This document shows, one piece after another, positions 1-9,195 of a stretch of 54,779 nt of DNA. The stretch covers positions 1 through 54,779 of the forward strand of contig MTSL01000129.1 in assembly GCA_002794465.1 (NCBI GenBank), given 5' to 3'. The notes beneath the pieces were generated by a model. That model worked only from the letters and a program-made list of their open reading frames with translations, was not told the DNA's origin and did no database searches. Each line of letters opens with the position of its first letter. Positions within the stretch are counted from its first letter, which is position 1. Made by a program: the position numbers and the translations under genes. The stretch comes from Paramicrosporidium saccamoebae. Lineage: Eukaryota > Rozellomycota.

Positions 1-2
1 CC

Positions 3-221
3 AGCACCGTCTTCATTGTCCTGGGCACTGACACTGTATCCGATGGCATAACCATTACGCCAACCCTTTCTGCAAATGTCCTTGTCACCGTCGGGTCATT
101 TGGAACTACCAGCTTCTACGCCTCGGCCACCCCCACAGTCACAATTATTACTGGACCGGTTACCATACAGACCTCTACCGTAAGTGCCACCTTTGTCTTT
201 ACAAAGATGAACCTCAATTGA
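3..221 (+). CDS. C-terminal part of a Thr/Val/Ser-rich protein, 5' end outside the window
   Basis: An open frame runs from the window edge to a TGA at 219-221, about 72 residues. The composition is dominated by Thr, Val, Ser and Ile with alternating patterns such as TVTIITGPVTIQTS, as in fungal cell-wall or surface proteins. No domain can be named and no GPI tail is evident. A perfect 5' splice-site consensus (GTAAGT) lies inside the frame at about 180, so the true 3' end could be spliced differently. Identity is unknown; the surface-protein idea rests on composition alone. Confidence 0.4.
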   Translation, partial: STVFIVLGTDTVSDGITITPTLSANVLVTVGSFGTTSFYASATPTVTIITGPVTIQTSTVSATFVFTKMNLN

Positions 222-475
222 TTAGATATCGAACGAGCGAGGAGGGAGCTAGAGTGTATATCTATGAATCGGAAACTATGAGAAAGCATATCTACGAGCC
301 AGAACCTGTGAGGGTATATTATGTCTACGGATCAATACTCTCAATAAACTAGAGCTAATGAATTTTTATCACTGCGAGAAAGTGTCTTTTGTTTACGTTT
401 CAAATCCTTTTAGTCTTTGCTGTAGCTCTCATTCGCCTGATATCGCTCCTCTGATATTAATCTCATAATTAACAT
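222..475. other. Intergenic, tail to tail
   Basis: 254 bases between the stop of the T/V-rich protein and the stop of the UBE3D-like gene on the other strand. It contains AATAAA-like A/T-rich stretches near 342 and 474 that could serve as 3' processing signals. No coding signal or repeat is seen. Confidence 0.5.
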
Positions 476-1375
476 TTATTCCAGAATGATCGAAGTTGGT
501 GCGGAAAATTCAAACCTCTCCGCTAGTGCAAATCCCTTTGTCAAACAGATTTTTAATCTTTCCACCAGGCTGGCAGACCAGATAAATGATACTGCCGAGT
601 CATCGTGGCTCTTAGACTCTTTTTGTACAATCATTCCGCTTCTCCATCCCGAGCCAAGGTAAAACTTTGAGTTCCATGACAGGACGGTGAGCAGGATGGC
701 GTCTGATTGAGGACCTGATGAGATGGCAAATAAGGCCGAACCTGTGGACTCCATTGCATCGTAGAGCTCTGCAGAGACCAGTCGAACAAAGCTGGATGAG
801 TCTGTTTCTGTGCAGAGATTTAATGAGCAAAGCGGAATCTTGATGTGGGTTGGCTCTTGAGCACCGGCCAAAGTCACTAGTTGGCCGTCCTCTGTCAGGC
901 AAGCACAGGGAGCCAGGTCTTGCAATGACGCCAGCAGAAACATTCCCCGATGAAGTATCTGTCCCGTTTTAGGAAGAATCTCATGACCATCTTGACTAAA
1001 GGCCAGCTTTTCAGTAACGACGGCAAATTCGCTCTGGTGGCAAGACCAACAGTCTATCAAGTCCATCCAGTAATTTCCTGGCAGCTCCTTTACTTGCAAC
1101 ACCCCCTTACTAACTGTTGTCTTGCAGCTGTGGCATTCTAAAGAGTCGACGTTTGAGGCAAGGCGGACAGGAAGCCTTTCCACATGAAGCTTTGGAATAT
1201 TAACATTTCTGCACGTCCAGTGTTCTCTTTCGTTCCGTATCTCCACCGTTGATGGCTTTACAAGCTGGGTAAACTCTTGGGGTGTCGTAGAATCTGGCTT
1301 GGAGATTACAGCGAGTCTATTCAGGTTTGGCAAAAAGTGTGCTACCCAGTCCCATTCATCACTGTCCAGAGTCAT
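476..1375 (-). CDS. UBE3D/Ipa1-like HECT-like E2-binding protein
   Basis: 299 residues, single exon. The family (HECT_2; human UBE3D, fungal Ipa1) binds ubiquitin-conjugating enzymes and, in yeast, affects mRNA 3' end processing. Two features support the call: a CHSC pair near residue 81, and the diagnostic block LPGNYWMDLIDCWSCH near residues 98-113, corresponding to the family's 'LPS..W.E..D.W.CH' signature. The C-terminal half is weakly conserved, as usual for the family. The gene is divergent from CHMP2, with 203 bases between the start codons. The stop codon overlaps an AATAAA read on the minus strand. A UBE2T-like E2 gene lies 1.1 kb away, but no functional link can be inferred from position alone. 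Confidence 0.72.
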   Translation of the reverse strand: MTLDSDEWDWVAHFLPNLNRLAVISKPDSTTPQEFTQLVKPSTVEIRNEREHWTCRNVNIPKLHVERLPVRLASNVDSLECHSCKTTVSKGVLQVKELPGNYWMDLIDCWSCHQSEFAVVTEKLAFSQDGHEILPKTGQILHRGMFLLASLQDLAPCACLTEDGQLVTLAGAQEPTHIKIPLCSLNLCTETDSSSFVRLVSAELYDAMESTGSALFAISSGPQSDAILLTVLSWNSKFYLGSGWRSGMIVQKESKSHDDSAVSFIWSASLVERLKICLTKGFALAERFEFSAPTSIILE

Positions 1376-1578
1376 TCAGGGGCAAGCACCAGCGCAGCTA
1401 GATTTTAATACAGGTCCATGGACCGCATCCACGCACAATCTTTACTTTGAATAATAATATTTACAAAGCTCCCATTCAACTTTTATTGTTGACCTCTGCT
1501 AATTAAACCAGCGAATTCCATTGGCCAGAATCCAGCGAACCTCCACGGGGCACACCAACTTCCTCCCTCCACATAGAA

Positions 1579-2238
1579 ATGGGCTGGTTCTCTCAGAAAA
1601 CACCGCAGGAAATTCTGCGCGAAAACAAGCGCATGTTAGACCGGTCTATTCGAGAGCTTGACCGCGAGCGCACCGGTTTGGAGGCCCAGGAGAAAAAGAC
1701 GGTTGCCGACATGAAGAAGATGGCCAAAGCGGGACAGGAAGTAAAAGGGTCTGGCATGCCTTTAACTCTGTAGGATGTTGTAAGACTAATGGCCAAGGAT
1801 GTGGTCCGTATCCGTGGACAGGTGACAAAGTTTTACAAGATGCGCGCGCAGATGCAGAGTGTGTCTATGCAAATGCAGACGATGAAATCCCAACAAGCAA
1901 TGGCCCGCGGCATGACCAGCGTCACCCGTTCTCTGCAGGTGATGAATCGACAAATGAACATGCCTATGATGCAAAAAATGATGATGGAGTTTGAAAAGCA
2001 GAATGAGATGATGGAATTCAAGCAAGAGATGATGGACGATGTCATGGACGACGTCCTCTCCGCCGAGAATGAGGAGGAGCGCACTGAGGAAATGGTGAAC
2101 CAAGTGTTAGACGAAGTTGGCGTTTCCGTGGGATCGTCGATGGCCGCTGCGCCGACACAGACCCTGAAGAAGGAGGTGGAAGAGACGGAGGACCAGGATT
2201 TGCAGGCACGTTTAGATAGCTTGAGGGCTCTTAAATAA
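1579..2238 (+). CDS. VPS2: ESCRT-III subunit CHMP2/Vps2 (Did4)
   Basis: 208 residues after removal of one 33-base intron (1741-1773, gtaaaa...ctgtag, in-frame stop if retained). Splicing restores MAKAGQE-DVVRLMAKDVVR, which aligns residue for residue with CHMP2A. The N terminus (KTPQEILRENKRMLDRSIRE) and the helix 1-2 hairpin are well conserved, followed by Met-rich helices and an acidic C-terminal half. The last residues (ARLDSLRALK) form a MIM1 motif for binding the Vps4 MIT domain. The protein assembles with Vps24 on endosomal membranes for multivesicular-body sorting and membrane scission. Length is normal for the family (human 222). Confidence 0.93.
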
Positions 2239-2491
2239 GCCACTAAATACAGCGATCCCTTTGTGACGTAGAAGACTGATTAGTATGTCTTTTGGAAATA
2301 GTTCTCTAGTTTGGAGAAGGGATAACCAGAATAATCGACGAAGGATAATGAGATCTTTACCATTTGAGGATTATTACTATGCAACTCGGGAGACTATAAA
2401 AGGGCTATTGGATTAAAAATGAGCATGTTCTCTTCCCGCTTGACAAAGTCCGTAGTATTATCCCCACTACGCGACACCTTTATGTTCGTAG

Positions 2492-3093
2492 CTATGTGTG
2501 GTCATTTGTAGCCATACGCGACTTTTTCTTTAGACTCAGAATGCTGGGCTTTGCAGAGTCTTGTCGTAATGGCGGTGCTTCTGGCTGATTAGCCCTCCTT
2601 CGGTATTCTTCCTTGTCACTTAGATATTCTCTTGCCTAACACAAAAGAACACACATGGGAGCTGTACAATATCCAGCATTAGAGGATCATCAGGATTGGG
2701 TTCAAGCAACAAGATGCGAATCGCGCGTATCACGGCCAAGATGGACACTGTCGGCCTCCATGACCCTTGGGGAGGCATCTTCAACAGGTCAAGACATATG
2801 CGACCGGATGTGTCAATGTTGGGATGATACACGGGCGTAGCAAAGTGGATATTCGGTGGCTCAAAGGGGAATCTACTGTATTAGGGCCGCATTGCTCCAG
2901 ACCTTGGCGGGAAGGCAATATTAACTTTGAGGAGCCTGTTCTCATACGGAGAACCCGTCGGTCCACTAAACTCGACCGTGTGTACAGCATCTATGTCAAT
3001 GTCGTCGACTCTTTCCTGCAGCAATCTGAACGAATCGTCAGACGCAGCTAGATCCCTTAAATCTTTCTGCACTCGACTTGTCCGCTGTAACAT
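2492..3093 (-). CDS. Ubiquitin-conjugating enzyme E2, UBE2T-like
   Basis: 179 residues in three exons. Introns are 2873-2902 (30 bases) and 2636-2667 (32 bases). The first join gives FPPRFPFEPP, equivalent to the E2 signature FPERYPFEPP. The active-site region reads YHPNIDTSGRICLDLLK with the catalytic Cys, followed by GSWRPTVSIL and EPNPDDPLM. The second join gives the normal C-terminal helix (AREYLSDKEEYRRRA). The start MLQRTSRVQKDL matches UBE2T's MQRASRLKREL; an upstream GTG-initiated extension was ignored. UBE2T acts in Fanconi-type monoubiquitination; whether that pathway exists here cannot be told. A short Lys-rich tail follows the fold. The gene is divergent from the sphingomyelin-synthase-like gene (129 bases between starts). 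Confidence 0.82.
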
Positions 3094-3192
3094 TACGTAA
3101 ATGAGATATGTTGTGGATTGACCGCTCACTCTATCAGAATCCCTGGTCCGTTATATACAAACTTTCCCATTTGTATGTTTGTTTCTTTTCAC

Positions 3193-3200
3193 CATAAATA
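3193..3200 (+). promoter_or_regulatory. TATA-like box of the sphingomyelin-synthase-like gene
   Basis: CATAAATA lies 23-30 bases before the first in-frame ATG (3223). If it acts as a TATA box, transcription would begin only a few bases before the start codon. Confidence 0.4.
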
Positions 3201-3222
3201 GCTCGTGCGATATATTCGTGTT

Positions 3223-4413
3223 ATGGATGGTGGCGAGAGTACAAGCATTGCTGTACCACCCGAGTGGCACCTGAATGAATGTCCCACAATTAGATCTTTG
3301 GACATGCCCATTGACACCTATCCTGAACCCGCAAAGGAAGGAAAGCATGGACGTCTGGGGAAGATGGCCATGGGCGTGCGTCGGATGTTACATGATAAAC
3401 GACTAGCCGAGGAGCTGCTTCGGACTGCCATTACTGCAACTGTGTTTGTGTCCATTGTGATGCTTATGACACTTGCGCAAATGTTCAGTGATCGTTGGTT
3501 CGACATGTACAGCAGAAATTTAATGTCCAACGACTCCGCTGGGTCTATCATGTTCAATGCTACCTCTTTCAATGGGCCCATCCTGTTTAATGCTACCGCT
3601 TACAATGGGACTGTCTTTGCAACGGATCCTCTCTTTGATCATGTCTTTACAATGCTTCCTGACAAGAGTGCAATGCGTGGCTGGCTACCCGATATGCTCT
3701 TGACCTCGTTTCTCACAATATCGTTAATAGTGACCTTGGTCTTGTCCAAGGCAACCAGAATCAAATACCAAGGAATTGTGGTGGCCAGGCGGATGATGTG
3801 GATCCTGTCGCTGCTATATACGTTCAGGATGTGTTCCTTCCTAGTGACTACAGTGCCCAATCCTGTGCACAACTGTGTCCCAAAGTATCCGCAAGACCCC
3901 ACTGCATATCTGTTCTTTATTGGAAACATGGCCACTGGTCAAATATCGGCGTGTACGGACAACATTTACTCTGGACACGCTGCCCTTGTCACTGTGCTGT
4001 TCTACACCAACCTGGTCTATTCTGGACGATGGTATTTTACCGTCTACTCCTTCTTCCATGGCGGCGCAGTGCTTGTCACCATTCTGCTGACACGGTTGCA
4101 TTACACTGTTGATGTTCTGCTCGCCCTGTTTATGACCTCGTTTGTATATTCCTTGTATCACTTTCTGCTCCTCATCTACATTGACCAGCAAATTATCCCC
4201 AAGGGACAGGATCCTCATCTCCTCAATGATCGGAGATTGTTGCTACGACTTGTCAACGATACACTGTTACATATGATATTTTGGATGGACGGGATGGACC
4301 TGAGGACCGAGCCTTTGAGACCACCAATCACTGCCCCAAATCTCCCGTATGCCGATCCAGGTGCCGGCGTCTTTACTCCCCCATCTCTCGTCAGAGTAGT
4401 GCAATCAGCCTAG
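3223..4413 (+). CDS. Sphingomyelin-synthase-like / PAP2_C sphingolipid phosphotransferase
   Basis: 396 residues with about six membrane helices. It carries the two catalytic motifs of the sphingomyelin synthase/IPC synthase family: C-T-D-x3-S-G-H around residues 244-252 and HYTVD around 293-297, giving the His-His-Asp triad. The upstream D1-like block ends in TVPNP, where SMS has LPxP. Asn-rich glycosylation-like sites (NATSFNG, NATAYNG) lie in the first lumenal loop. It would transfer a phospho-head group to ceramide in the Golgi or plasma membrane; the head group (choline, ethanolamine or inositol) cannot be read from the sequence. The start is the ATG at 3223; the frame extends six codons upstream without an ATG. 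Confidence 0.82.
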   Translation: MDGGESTSIAVPPEWHLNECPTIRSLDMPIDTYPEPAKEGKHGRLGKMAMGVRRMLHDKRLAEELLRTAITATVFVSIVMLMTLAQMFSDRWFDMYSRNLMSNDSAGSIMFNATSFNGPILFNATAYNGTVFATDPLFDHVFTMLPDKSAMRGWLPDMLLTSFLTISLIVTLVLSKATRIKYQGIVVARRMMWILSLLYTFRMCSFLVTTVPNPVHNCVPKYPQDPTAYLFFIGNMATGQISACTDNIYSGHAALVTVLFYTNLVYSGRWYFTVYSFFHGGAVLVTILLTRLHYTVDVLLALFMTSFVYSLYHFLLLIYIDQQIIPKGQDPHLLNDRRLLLRLVNDTLLHMIFWMDGMDLRTEPLRPPITAPNLPYADPGAGVFTPPSLVRVVQSA

Positions 4414-4500
4414 GATAGCAGTACCATAGATGTCTAGGTATATAAAAAGTCAAATGCCCATAGTGACGGCACCCTCCTATATTGTCGTGAGATGGTATGG

Positions 4501-4670
4501 TATAACTGCGGACCAGGAATTCCAACAAAGGGCCTGTTGGTGGGCGAGTTAATTTTATTAAGTATGTGACACATAGGCAACCATCCTTGATAGGGCAGGA
4601 AGGGATTGCGAGATCGCATACATACACGGGTTGGGGCCACCAATGATACGCGGATACTGTTTAACAGGGT
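4501..4670 (-). repeat. Dispersed ~170-base repeat, copy 1
   Basis: Fills most of the gap between the sphingomyelin-synthase-like and enoyl-CoA isomerase genes (4414-4745). Read on the minus strand it matches 5645-5814 closely. Shared blocks include GTATCCGC, TTGGTGGCCCCAA, TATCAAGGATGG, CCTATGTGTCACATACTTAA and CCTTTGTTGG, ending in CCGCAGTTATA. It lacks an open reading frame. With copy 2 it makes an inverted pair around the isomerase gene. Confidence 0.8.
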
Positions 4671-4745
4671 CTTATTACTGGCCCCACAATTACCACTTTA
4701 TTAAAGTCCCTGGCCGGTTGTACACAAACTCACAATAACGCATTA

Positions 4746-5510
4746 ATGCCGGTGCTTTTTGAGGGGGAAAATGCAAAGCTTGTGCGGGACGAAGAATCTC
4801 AGATTGCTCTATACACTATTCAAATGCAGAATGGGGAGAATCGATTCACAGCCCCAATGAACAAAGAGCTGCACCAATGCCTCGATGTGCTCGCCTCGGA
4901 CATTAAAAGTCAGCCGCCCTCCAGCAAGGTGGCTCTCATCTTGACCGGCATCGGAAAGTACTTTTCCCTCGGTTTGGACCTTGCTACCTACTATTCTGCC
5001 TCTACCCCACAACACCTCTTTCACACCACCTACCAGCGCTTCCTTTCCCGATTGCTCGTCCTGCCAATGGTGACAGTGGCGGCCATTAACGGCCATTCGA
5101 TTGCTGGTGGAATGATTGCAGCGCTGTGCTGTGACTATCGCGTGATGAACGTCAAGCGTGGATTCATGGCAATGAATGAAATTCAGCTGCCGTCCTCTGT
5201 GCCGACTGGAATGTTGGTGGTGGTGCAGCACAAGGTGGCTGATCCTGCTCTGCAAAGAGATCTGCTGCTTCTAGGTGGAAAGCATACAAGTCAGCAGATG
5301 CACAAGGCGGGTGTGATTGATATTCTTGCCGACGAGGATCAAGTGTTAAGTGAAGCCAAACAGCTGGCCATCAAGCATGCACATTCGATTAGGAAAATGC
5401 CATTTGTAGGAATAATTAAAAAAACGATGCACCGTGAGCCATACAAGCACCTGACTGAGCCCGAGGAGCTTGATCATTTTGAATTTGCAAAGTCGGTGAA
5501 CAAGCTGTGA
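4746..5510 (+). CDS. Enoyl-CoA hydratase/isomerase family protein (delta3,delta2-enoyl-CoA isomerase-like)
   Basis: 254 residues, single exon. The crotonase fold is clear. NGENRFTAPMNKEL begins the first strand-turn-helix, KYFSLGLDL forms the first oxyanion-hole block, INGHSIAGGMIAALCCDYR the second, and MNEIQL carries the Glu at the position of the isomerase acid. The sequence resembles peroxisomal or plant-type ECI proteins, which shift double bonds during beta-oxidation of unsaturated fatty acids. The protein ends in Asn-Lys-Leu, a plausible variant of the peroxisomal PTS1 signal SKL. The gene is convergent with the next gene and flanked on both sides by copies of a dispersed repeat. Confidence 0.85.
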   Translation: MPVLFEGENAKLVRDEESQIALYTIQMQNGENRFTAPMNKELHQCLDVLASDIKSQPPSSKVALILTGIGKYFSLGLDLATYYSASTPQHLFHTTYQRFLSRLLVLPMVTVAAINGHSIAGGMIAALCCDYRVMNVKRGFMAMNEIQLPSSVPTGMLVVVQHKVADPALQRDLLLLGGKHTSQQMHKAGVIDILADEDQVLSEAKQLAIKHAHSIRKMPFVGIIKKTMHREPYKHLTEPEELDHFEFAKSVNKL

Positions 5511-5644
5511 CAATACCCAGTAAAGCAGGGAGTGCAAGAAATGCAAGGAATGTAGGGAGTATAGGGAGTGAAATAATGACTAAAGAGTCTTATCTATAAG
5601 AGGTTTGATTCGTAAACAAGACATATATATAGGGTTAGTAAAAA

Positions 5645-5814
5645 GACTGGTAGTATCCGCATATAATTGGTGGCCCCAAGCCGGATATTTATGCGATCCC
5701 ATAATCCATCCCTGCCATATCAAGGATGGCTGCCTATGTGTCACATACTTAATAAAATTAATTGGCCCACCAACGAGCCCTTTGTTGGGATTCCTGGCCC
5801 GCAGTTATATTATT
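5645..5814 (+). repeat. Dispersed ~170-base repeat, copy 2
   Basis: Near-match to 4501-4670 in inverted orientation and a more diverged match to 20594-20750. Its right end runs into the neighbouring minus-strand gene: the final ~18 codons and the stop codon of that gene (5758-5814) lie inside the repeat. Confidence 0.8.
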
Positions 5815-7349
5815 TTTCAACATCTCTTCCCTCTCTCTCTCATAACAGAAAAGTTGAAGCCTTACAGAGTTATCAGCATTACTCCTGCTAATCACTTGGT
5901 TGACCAAAGTTCGGAATTTGTAATCACTCAATGTCAATTGCTGAGTTCTTCCCCACAGACACCAACTGAGTGCTGCATTGTGCAGGGCCGGGTGGAGTTG
6001 TACTGATACCTGCGATTCCTCCAAGTACCATCTCCCCACCAACATCACCACTTCTTTCAGGATTCTTTTGAGTCCTTCTTCTGTCTCATAAGCGCTCGAT
6101 TCATCGCCAAACACCAATTCTAGAGCCTTTTGGGTGAAGCGTTTAAGAAAGTACTGCTTCGTTTCATTGGTGCTCATCATGCGAATGTGGCTAAAGAGTT
6201 TTCGAAGGACTTCTGAATGATGTTCTATGCGAAGCCAGCCAAGAGTATATGCGTCAATGTAGAACTTGACACGCTCAAGATCACCTGGTGGGTCGTTTCG
6301 ACTGGGTCCGTGGAACGCATATCGAGTGAGCTGCCCGGAGATGACAACCCAATATTCGATATCGTGCTTGTGACTGACCTTTGATAGTTCCTGCATGATG
6401 AGATCATCGTAGCGGGGATAGATGACGTGGAAACCATGCAGTTCAATCATTGGGAGCACCGACTTTGTAAAGATGACACGAAAGTAGCTCTCATACTTGG
6501 TCCCAGCTGACAATCGGAGAAATCTACAAAATCATTTGCCAGCCATCTGTGTACTCTGTGAGGGCGCGGAGTAGAAAGCCGATCGGACGGAGAGTCACGC
6601 CAGTTTGAGACAGTTGAAAATCGTAAATTCCAGTCTGAATCATTGCTCCAAAGATTTTTAACGTGCCTGCTGAGAGTTCAATTCTAGATGGCGACCAGGT
6701 CATATTCACCACCGCGAATAACAGCGCACTGATCGACACATGTTCCTCGCGGTCGGGGACATGCAACAGCTTTGCCAGCGTCATCAAGAATCCTCGGCTG
6801 TGTAGGATGGTGAAGAGGGGTGATTCTTCCTTTACTCGCCGGTAAATCTCCAGCAGTTCCTTGTAAAAATTCCCCAGTCCCTCCTCAAACGCAGGCTCCT
6901 TGCTGGGGGCTTCCCTATCGCTACTCCCCAATTTTGTCAGCTCGCCCTCATACCCGAGCAGATTGGCCAACAATCCGGCGGCAAATTTTCTGGCAGTGTC
7001 CCTGTCATAGCTCAAGAACTGGAACGTTGCTGCGTCGCTCCATATCCGTTGTAGGACTACTTCCTTGTACCTCCACACCCATCTCGACTCTTCGGAGAAG
7101 GGCACGATGATTGAGAACAGTTGCACTGAATAGCGCACGTCACTAAAGTCGGTCCTATAGCCAGATTATAACACTGGAACCCGGGTACGTGTCCACAGAC
7201 ATGTTCTGATACTCGTACCGGAATTGTTCCAGCGTTTCGGGAAAGTATTCGGGCAGAAATCTACCCCTATAGCGTCTGTCTTCATCGATGGAGGAGCAAC
7301 CGACAAAACTTGCAATCCACAGAAACCAGAGAAACATGGACAAACACAT
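5758..7349 (-). CDS. Secreted B56-like helical-repeat protein, paralogue 1
   Basis: 508 residues in three exons. Introns are 7155-7188 (34 bases) and 6524-6554 (31 bases), both phase 2. The signal peptide (MCLSMFLWFLWIASFVGC) starts at the first in-frame ATG. The family motif is RYRGRFLPEYFPETL. The B56-like landmarks are IIVPF, EPAF, a divergent PDREEHV loop, TLRPIGFLL and a late WYLE helix. The last ~18 residues, ending in RARWWAN, are encoded by the neighbouring dispersed repeat and have no counterpart in other paralogues. Function unknown; see the paralogue at 11857-13350 for the family reasoning. Confidence 0.75.
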
Positions 7350-7409
7350 TTCCAAACTGGGAAGTTTATTGGATGTTTCAAGAGTTACTTAATGCATTCT
7401 ACTACTTGC

Positions 7410-8899
7410 TTAGTATTTGCTGGACGGAATCTTTCTTGCCAAATGATCAAGTAAGCTTCGAAGTCCCGAGTTTTGTCTGAGTAACGCAGTTACCGACCCA
7501 AATTGTGACCAGGTAGTCAATGCTTCCACCAGTGTCGTCAGTAACACGATGCTTTTTTCTCCTATCGCCCAGTTCAACAGCTGATTAGTCACCATTGTAA
7601 GGACCTTTAATCTAACCGCTTCGTCTCTGATTGAGAACGGGCTCATCACAAGGGTTGCAAAGTGAAAGTCCATCATCTCCAAGAAGGACTTTTGCACATT
7701 TGCCTCGCTGTCTGTCCGCAAGTGGATCATCAACTTTCCAATAAAGCGCAGTACCAGCGCATCCGGTATACATCTGGCCGTCAAGAGACCAATGCAGAAC
7801 TGGATACGATTCTCGTCATATTCCAAGTCGGTCTTGCTGCCCTTTGTAAACATGCTTCTAATGAATATGGAGGCGAGATGGATGTGTTTCTCAGGGTTGA
7901 CTTTGGCGGCTTCAAGTTCCCGACGGACGATTATGCTGTAAGTTTCGAAAAACGAATCAGGACAGACCACATCGAAGAGCGGGATCACCAACTGCGCAAA
8001 GGTATGGTCAATCGCCGCTTCCAGGTCCGTGCCCACACCATATGCCATAAACCTATAAATGTTAACCCATCGACCCGCTTGCTTACGTGTCAGTTATGTA
8101 TATCATTGAGGCGATTGGTCTGAGGGTGACGTGGGTGGCAGAACTTTTGACATCCAGAAAGGCGGCCTGCGCCATTCCCAGAATTGTCTTCAACGCACCC
8201 ATTATTACTGGTTCGTTGATCCTGCCGAAAAATGCTGCGATTCTTCCCTCAAGCAACATTTGCAGCCACTCTCGTTCTCTTGGATCGGGCGAGTGGAACA
8301 GTTTGGCAAAATTCATCAGCGACTGGTAGCTATAGAGAGCGGACTCTAAATAGCATCCCGGTTGAACTTTGTCAAAAATTGTAGCGATCGCTATGTATCC
8401 CTTTCCCAGAAACGAGTCAAAGGCGGGCTCGAAGGGTTCTTCGTTGTCTTTGAGGATGACGGCAGGTTTGCCCAACTCGCTATCGTTGGCTAGCAAATTG
8501 CTCATGATTGCCTTTGCAAAGCGATCGGCATGGTCACGATTGTTGCACAATGCATTCTGAGCTATGCTGTTATCCCAGGCCATTTTCAGCATGGACCATT
8601 TGTAGTCATGCGCCGCCTCCAGAGTCAATACTGGTAAAGGTCCCTCGGGCAATTTGTAAGGCAGGACGATTTCAAACAATGCTAGGAAACGTCCTATCCC
8701 GTCTGGAGAGTCCCTAAAATCTGTTAGATCTTTGACTACAATACCACTTTGGGTCACCATCTTCGATCATCCTGGATTGCATGTGCATCAAGGCTCTTGG
8801 ATAATATGAGCAATCAAAGCGACTGGAATAGTGGTCCAAACTGGAACACGATATCCCCGATACAAGACTGAGGACTTTTAGCATAGTTTTCATCTTCAT
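7410..8899 (-). CDS. Secreted B56-like helical-repeat protein, paralogue 2
   Basis: 474 residues in three exons. Introns are 8714-8744 (31 bases, 5' site chosen as GTATTG; GTGGTA three bases upstream also keeps frame) and 8053-8086 (34 bases, GTAAGC, branch GTTAAC). The signal peptide is MKMKTMLKVLSLVSGISCS, and the motif is HYSSRFDCSYYP. This member has the clearest B56 loop: LFHSPDPREREWLQMLL against LFDSEDPRERDFLKTVL of human B56. The 'TLRPI' step and a 'QLVIPLF' helix follow. It ends 60 bases before the start of paralogue 1, head to tail. Confidence 0.77.
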
Positions 8900-9195
8900 T
8901 TAGACTTGGAGAGTTGGAGTTGAAGTTGGGTTATAGGTGGAAAGTTGGGGTCAGAGTCAAGGCCAGTGTTAGAGCTGAAGTTGGAACTAGAGCTGGAGAA
9001 TGCTTCAACGCGATGGATCGTAACCGTTGTGGCTGGTTTCACTGGCCCTGGATCCTTTTATCCAATGAAAATTTTTTAGCCACCCGCCACAACGACCGGG
9101 CCTCATTATGGTCCATTCAGCCACCGACAGACTGGAATGACAGGTCGTCAGTTCAGCCATAAGCCGAATAATAGAGTTCAAGATTATTTACTTAG
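8900..9195. other. Intergenic with degenerate purine-rich repeats
   Basis: 296 bases between paralogues 2 and 3. 8905-9000 holds imperfect repeats built from GTTGGAGTTGAAGTTGG / GCTGAAGTTGGAACT. No conserved coding potential is seen. Confidence 0.5.

Noticed and set aside
1786-2243. Open frames antisense to CHMP2
   Set aside because: Shadows of a Met/Gln/Glu-rich coding exon (His/Leu-rich antisense); CHMP2 identity is certain.
2873-2902. Alternative 27-base intron ending at CAG in the UBE2T-like gene
   Set aside because: It keeps frame but adds a Ser inside the E2 signature; the 30-base version gives a gap-free alignment.
8914-9162. Plus-strand open frame between paralogues 2 and 3
   Set aside because: Encoded by degenerate purine-rich repeats, no family similarity, no signal peptide.
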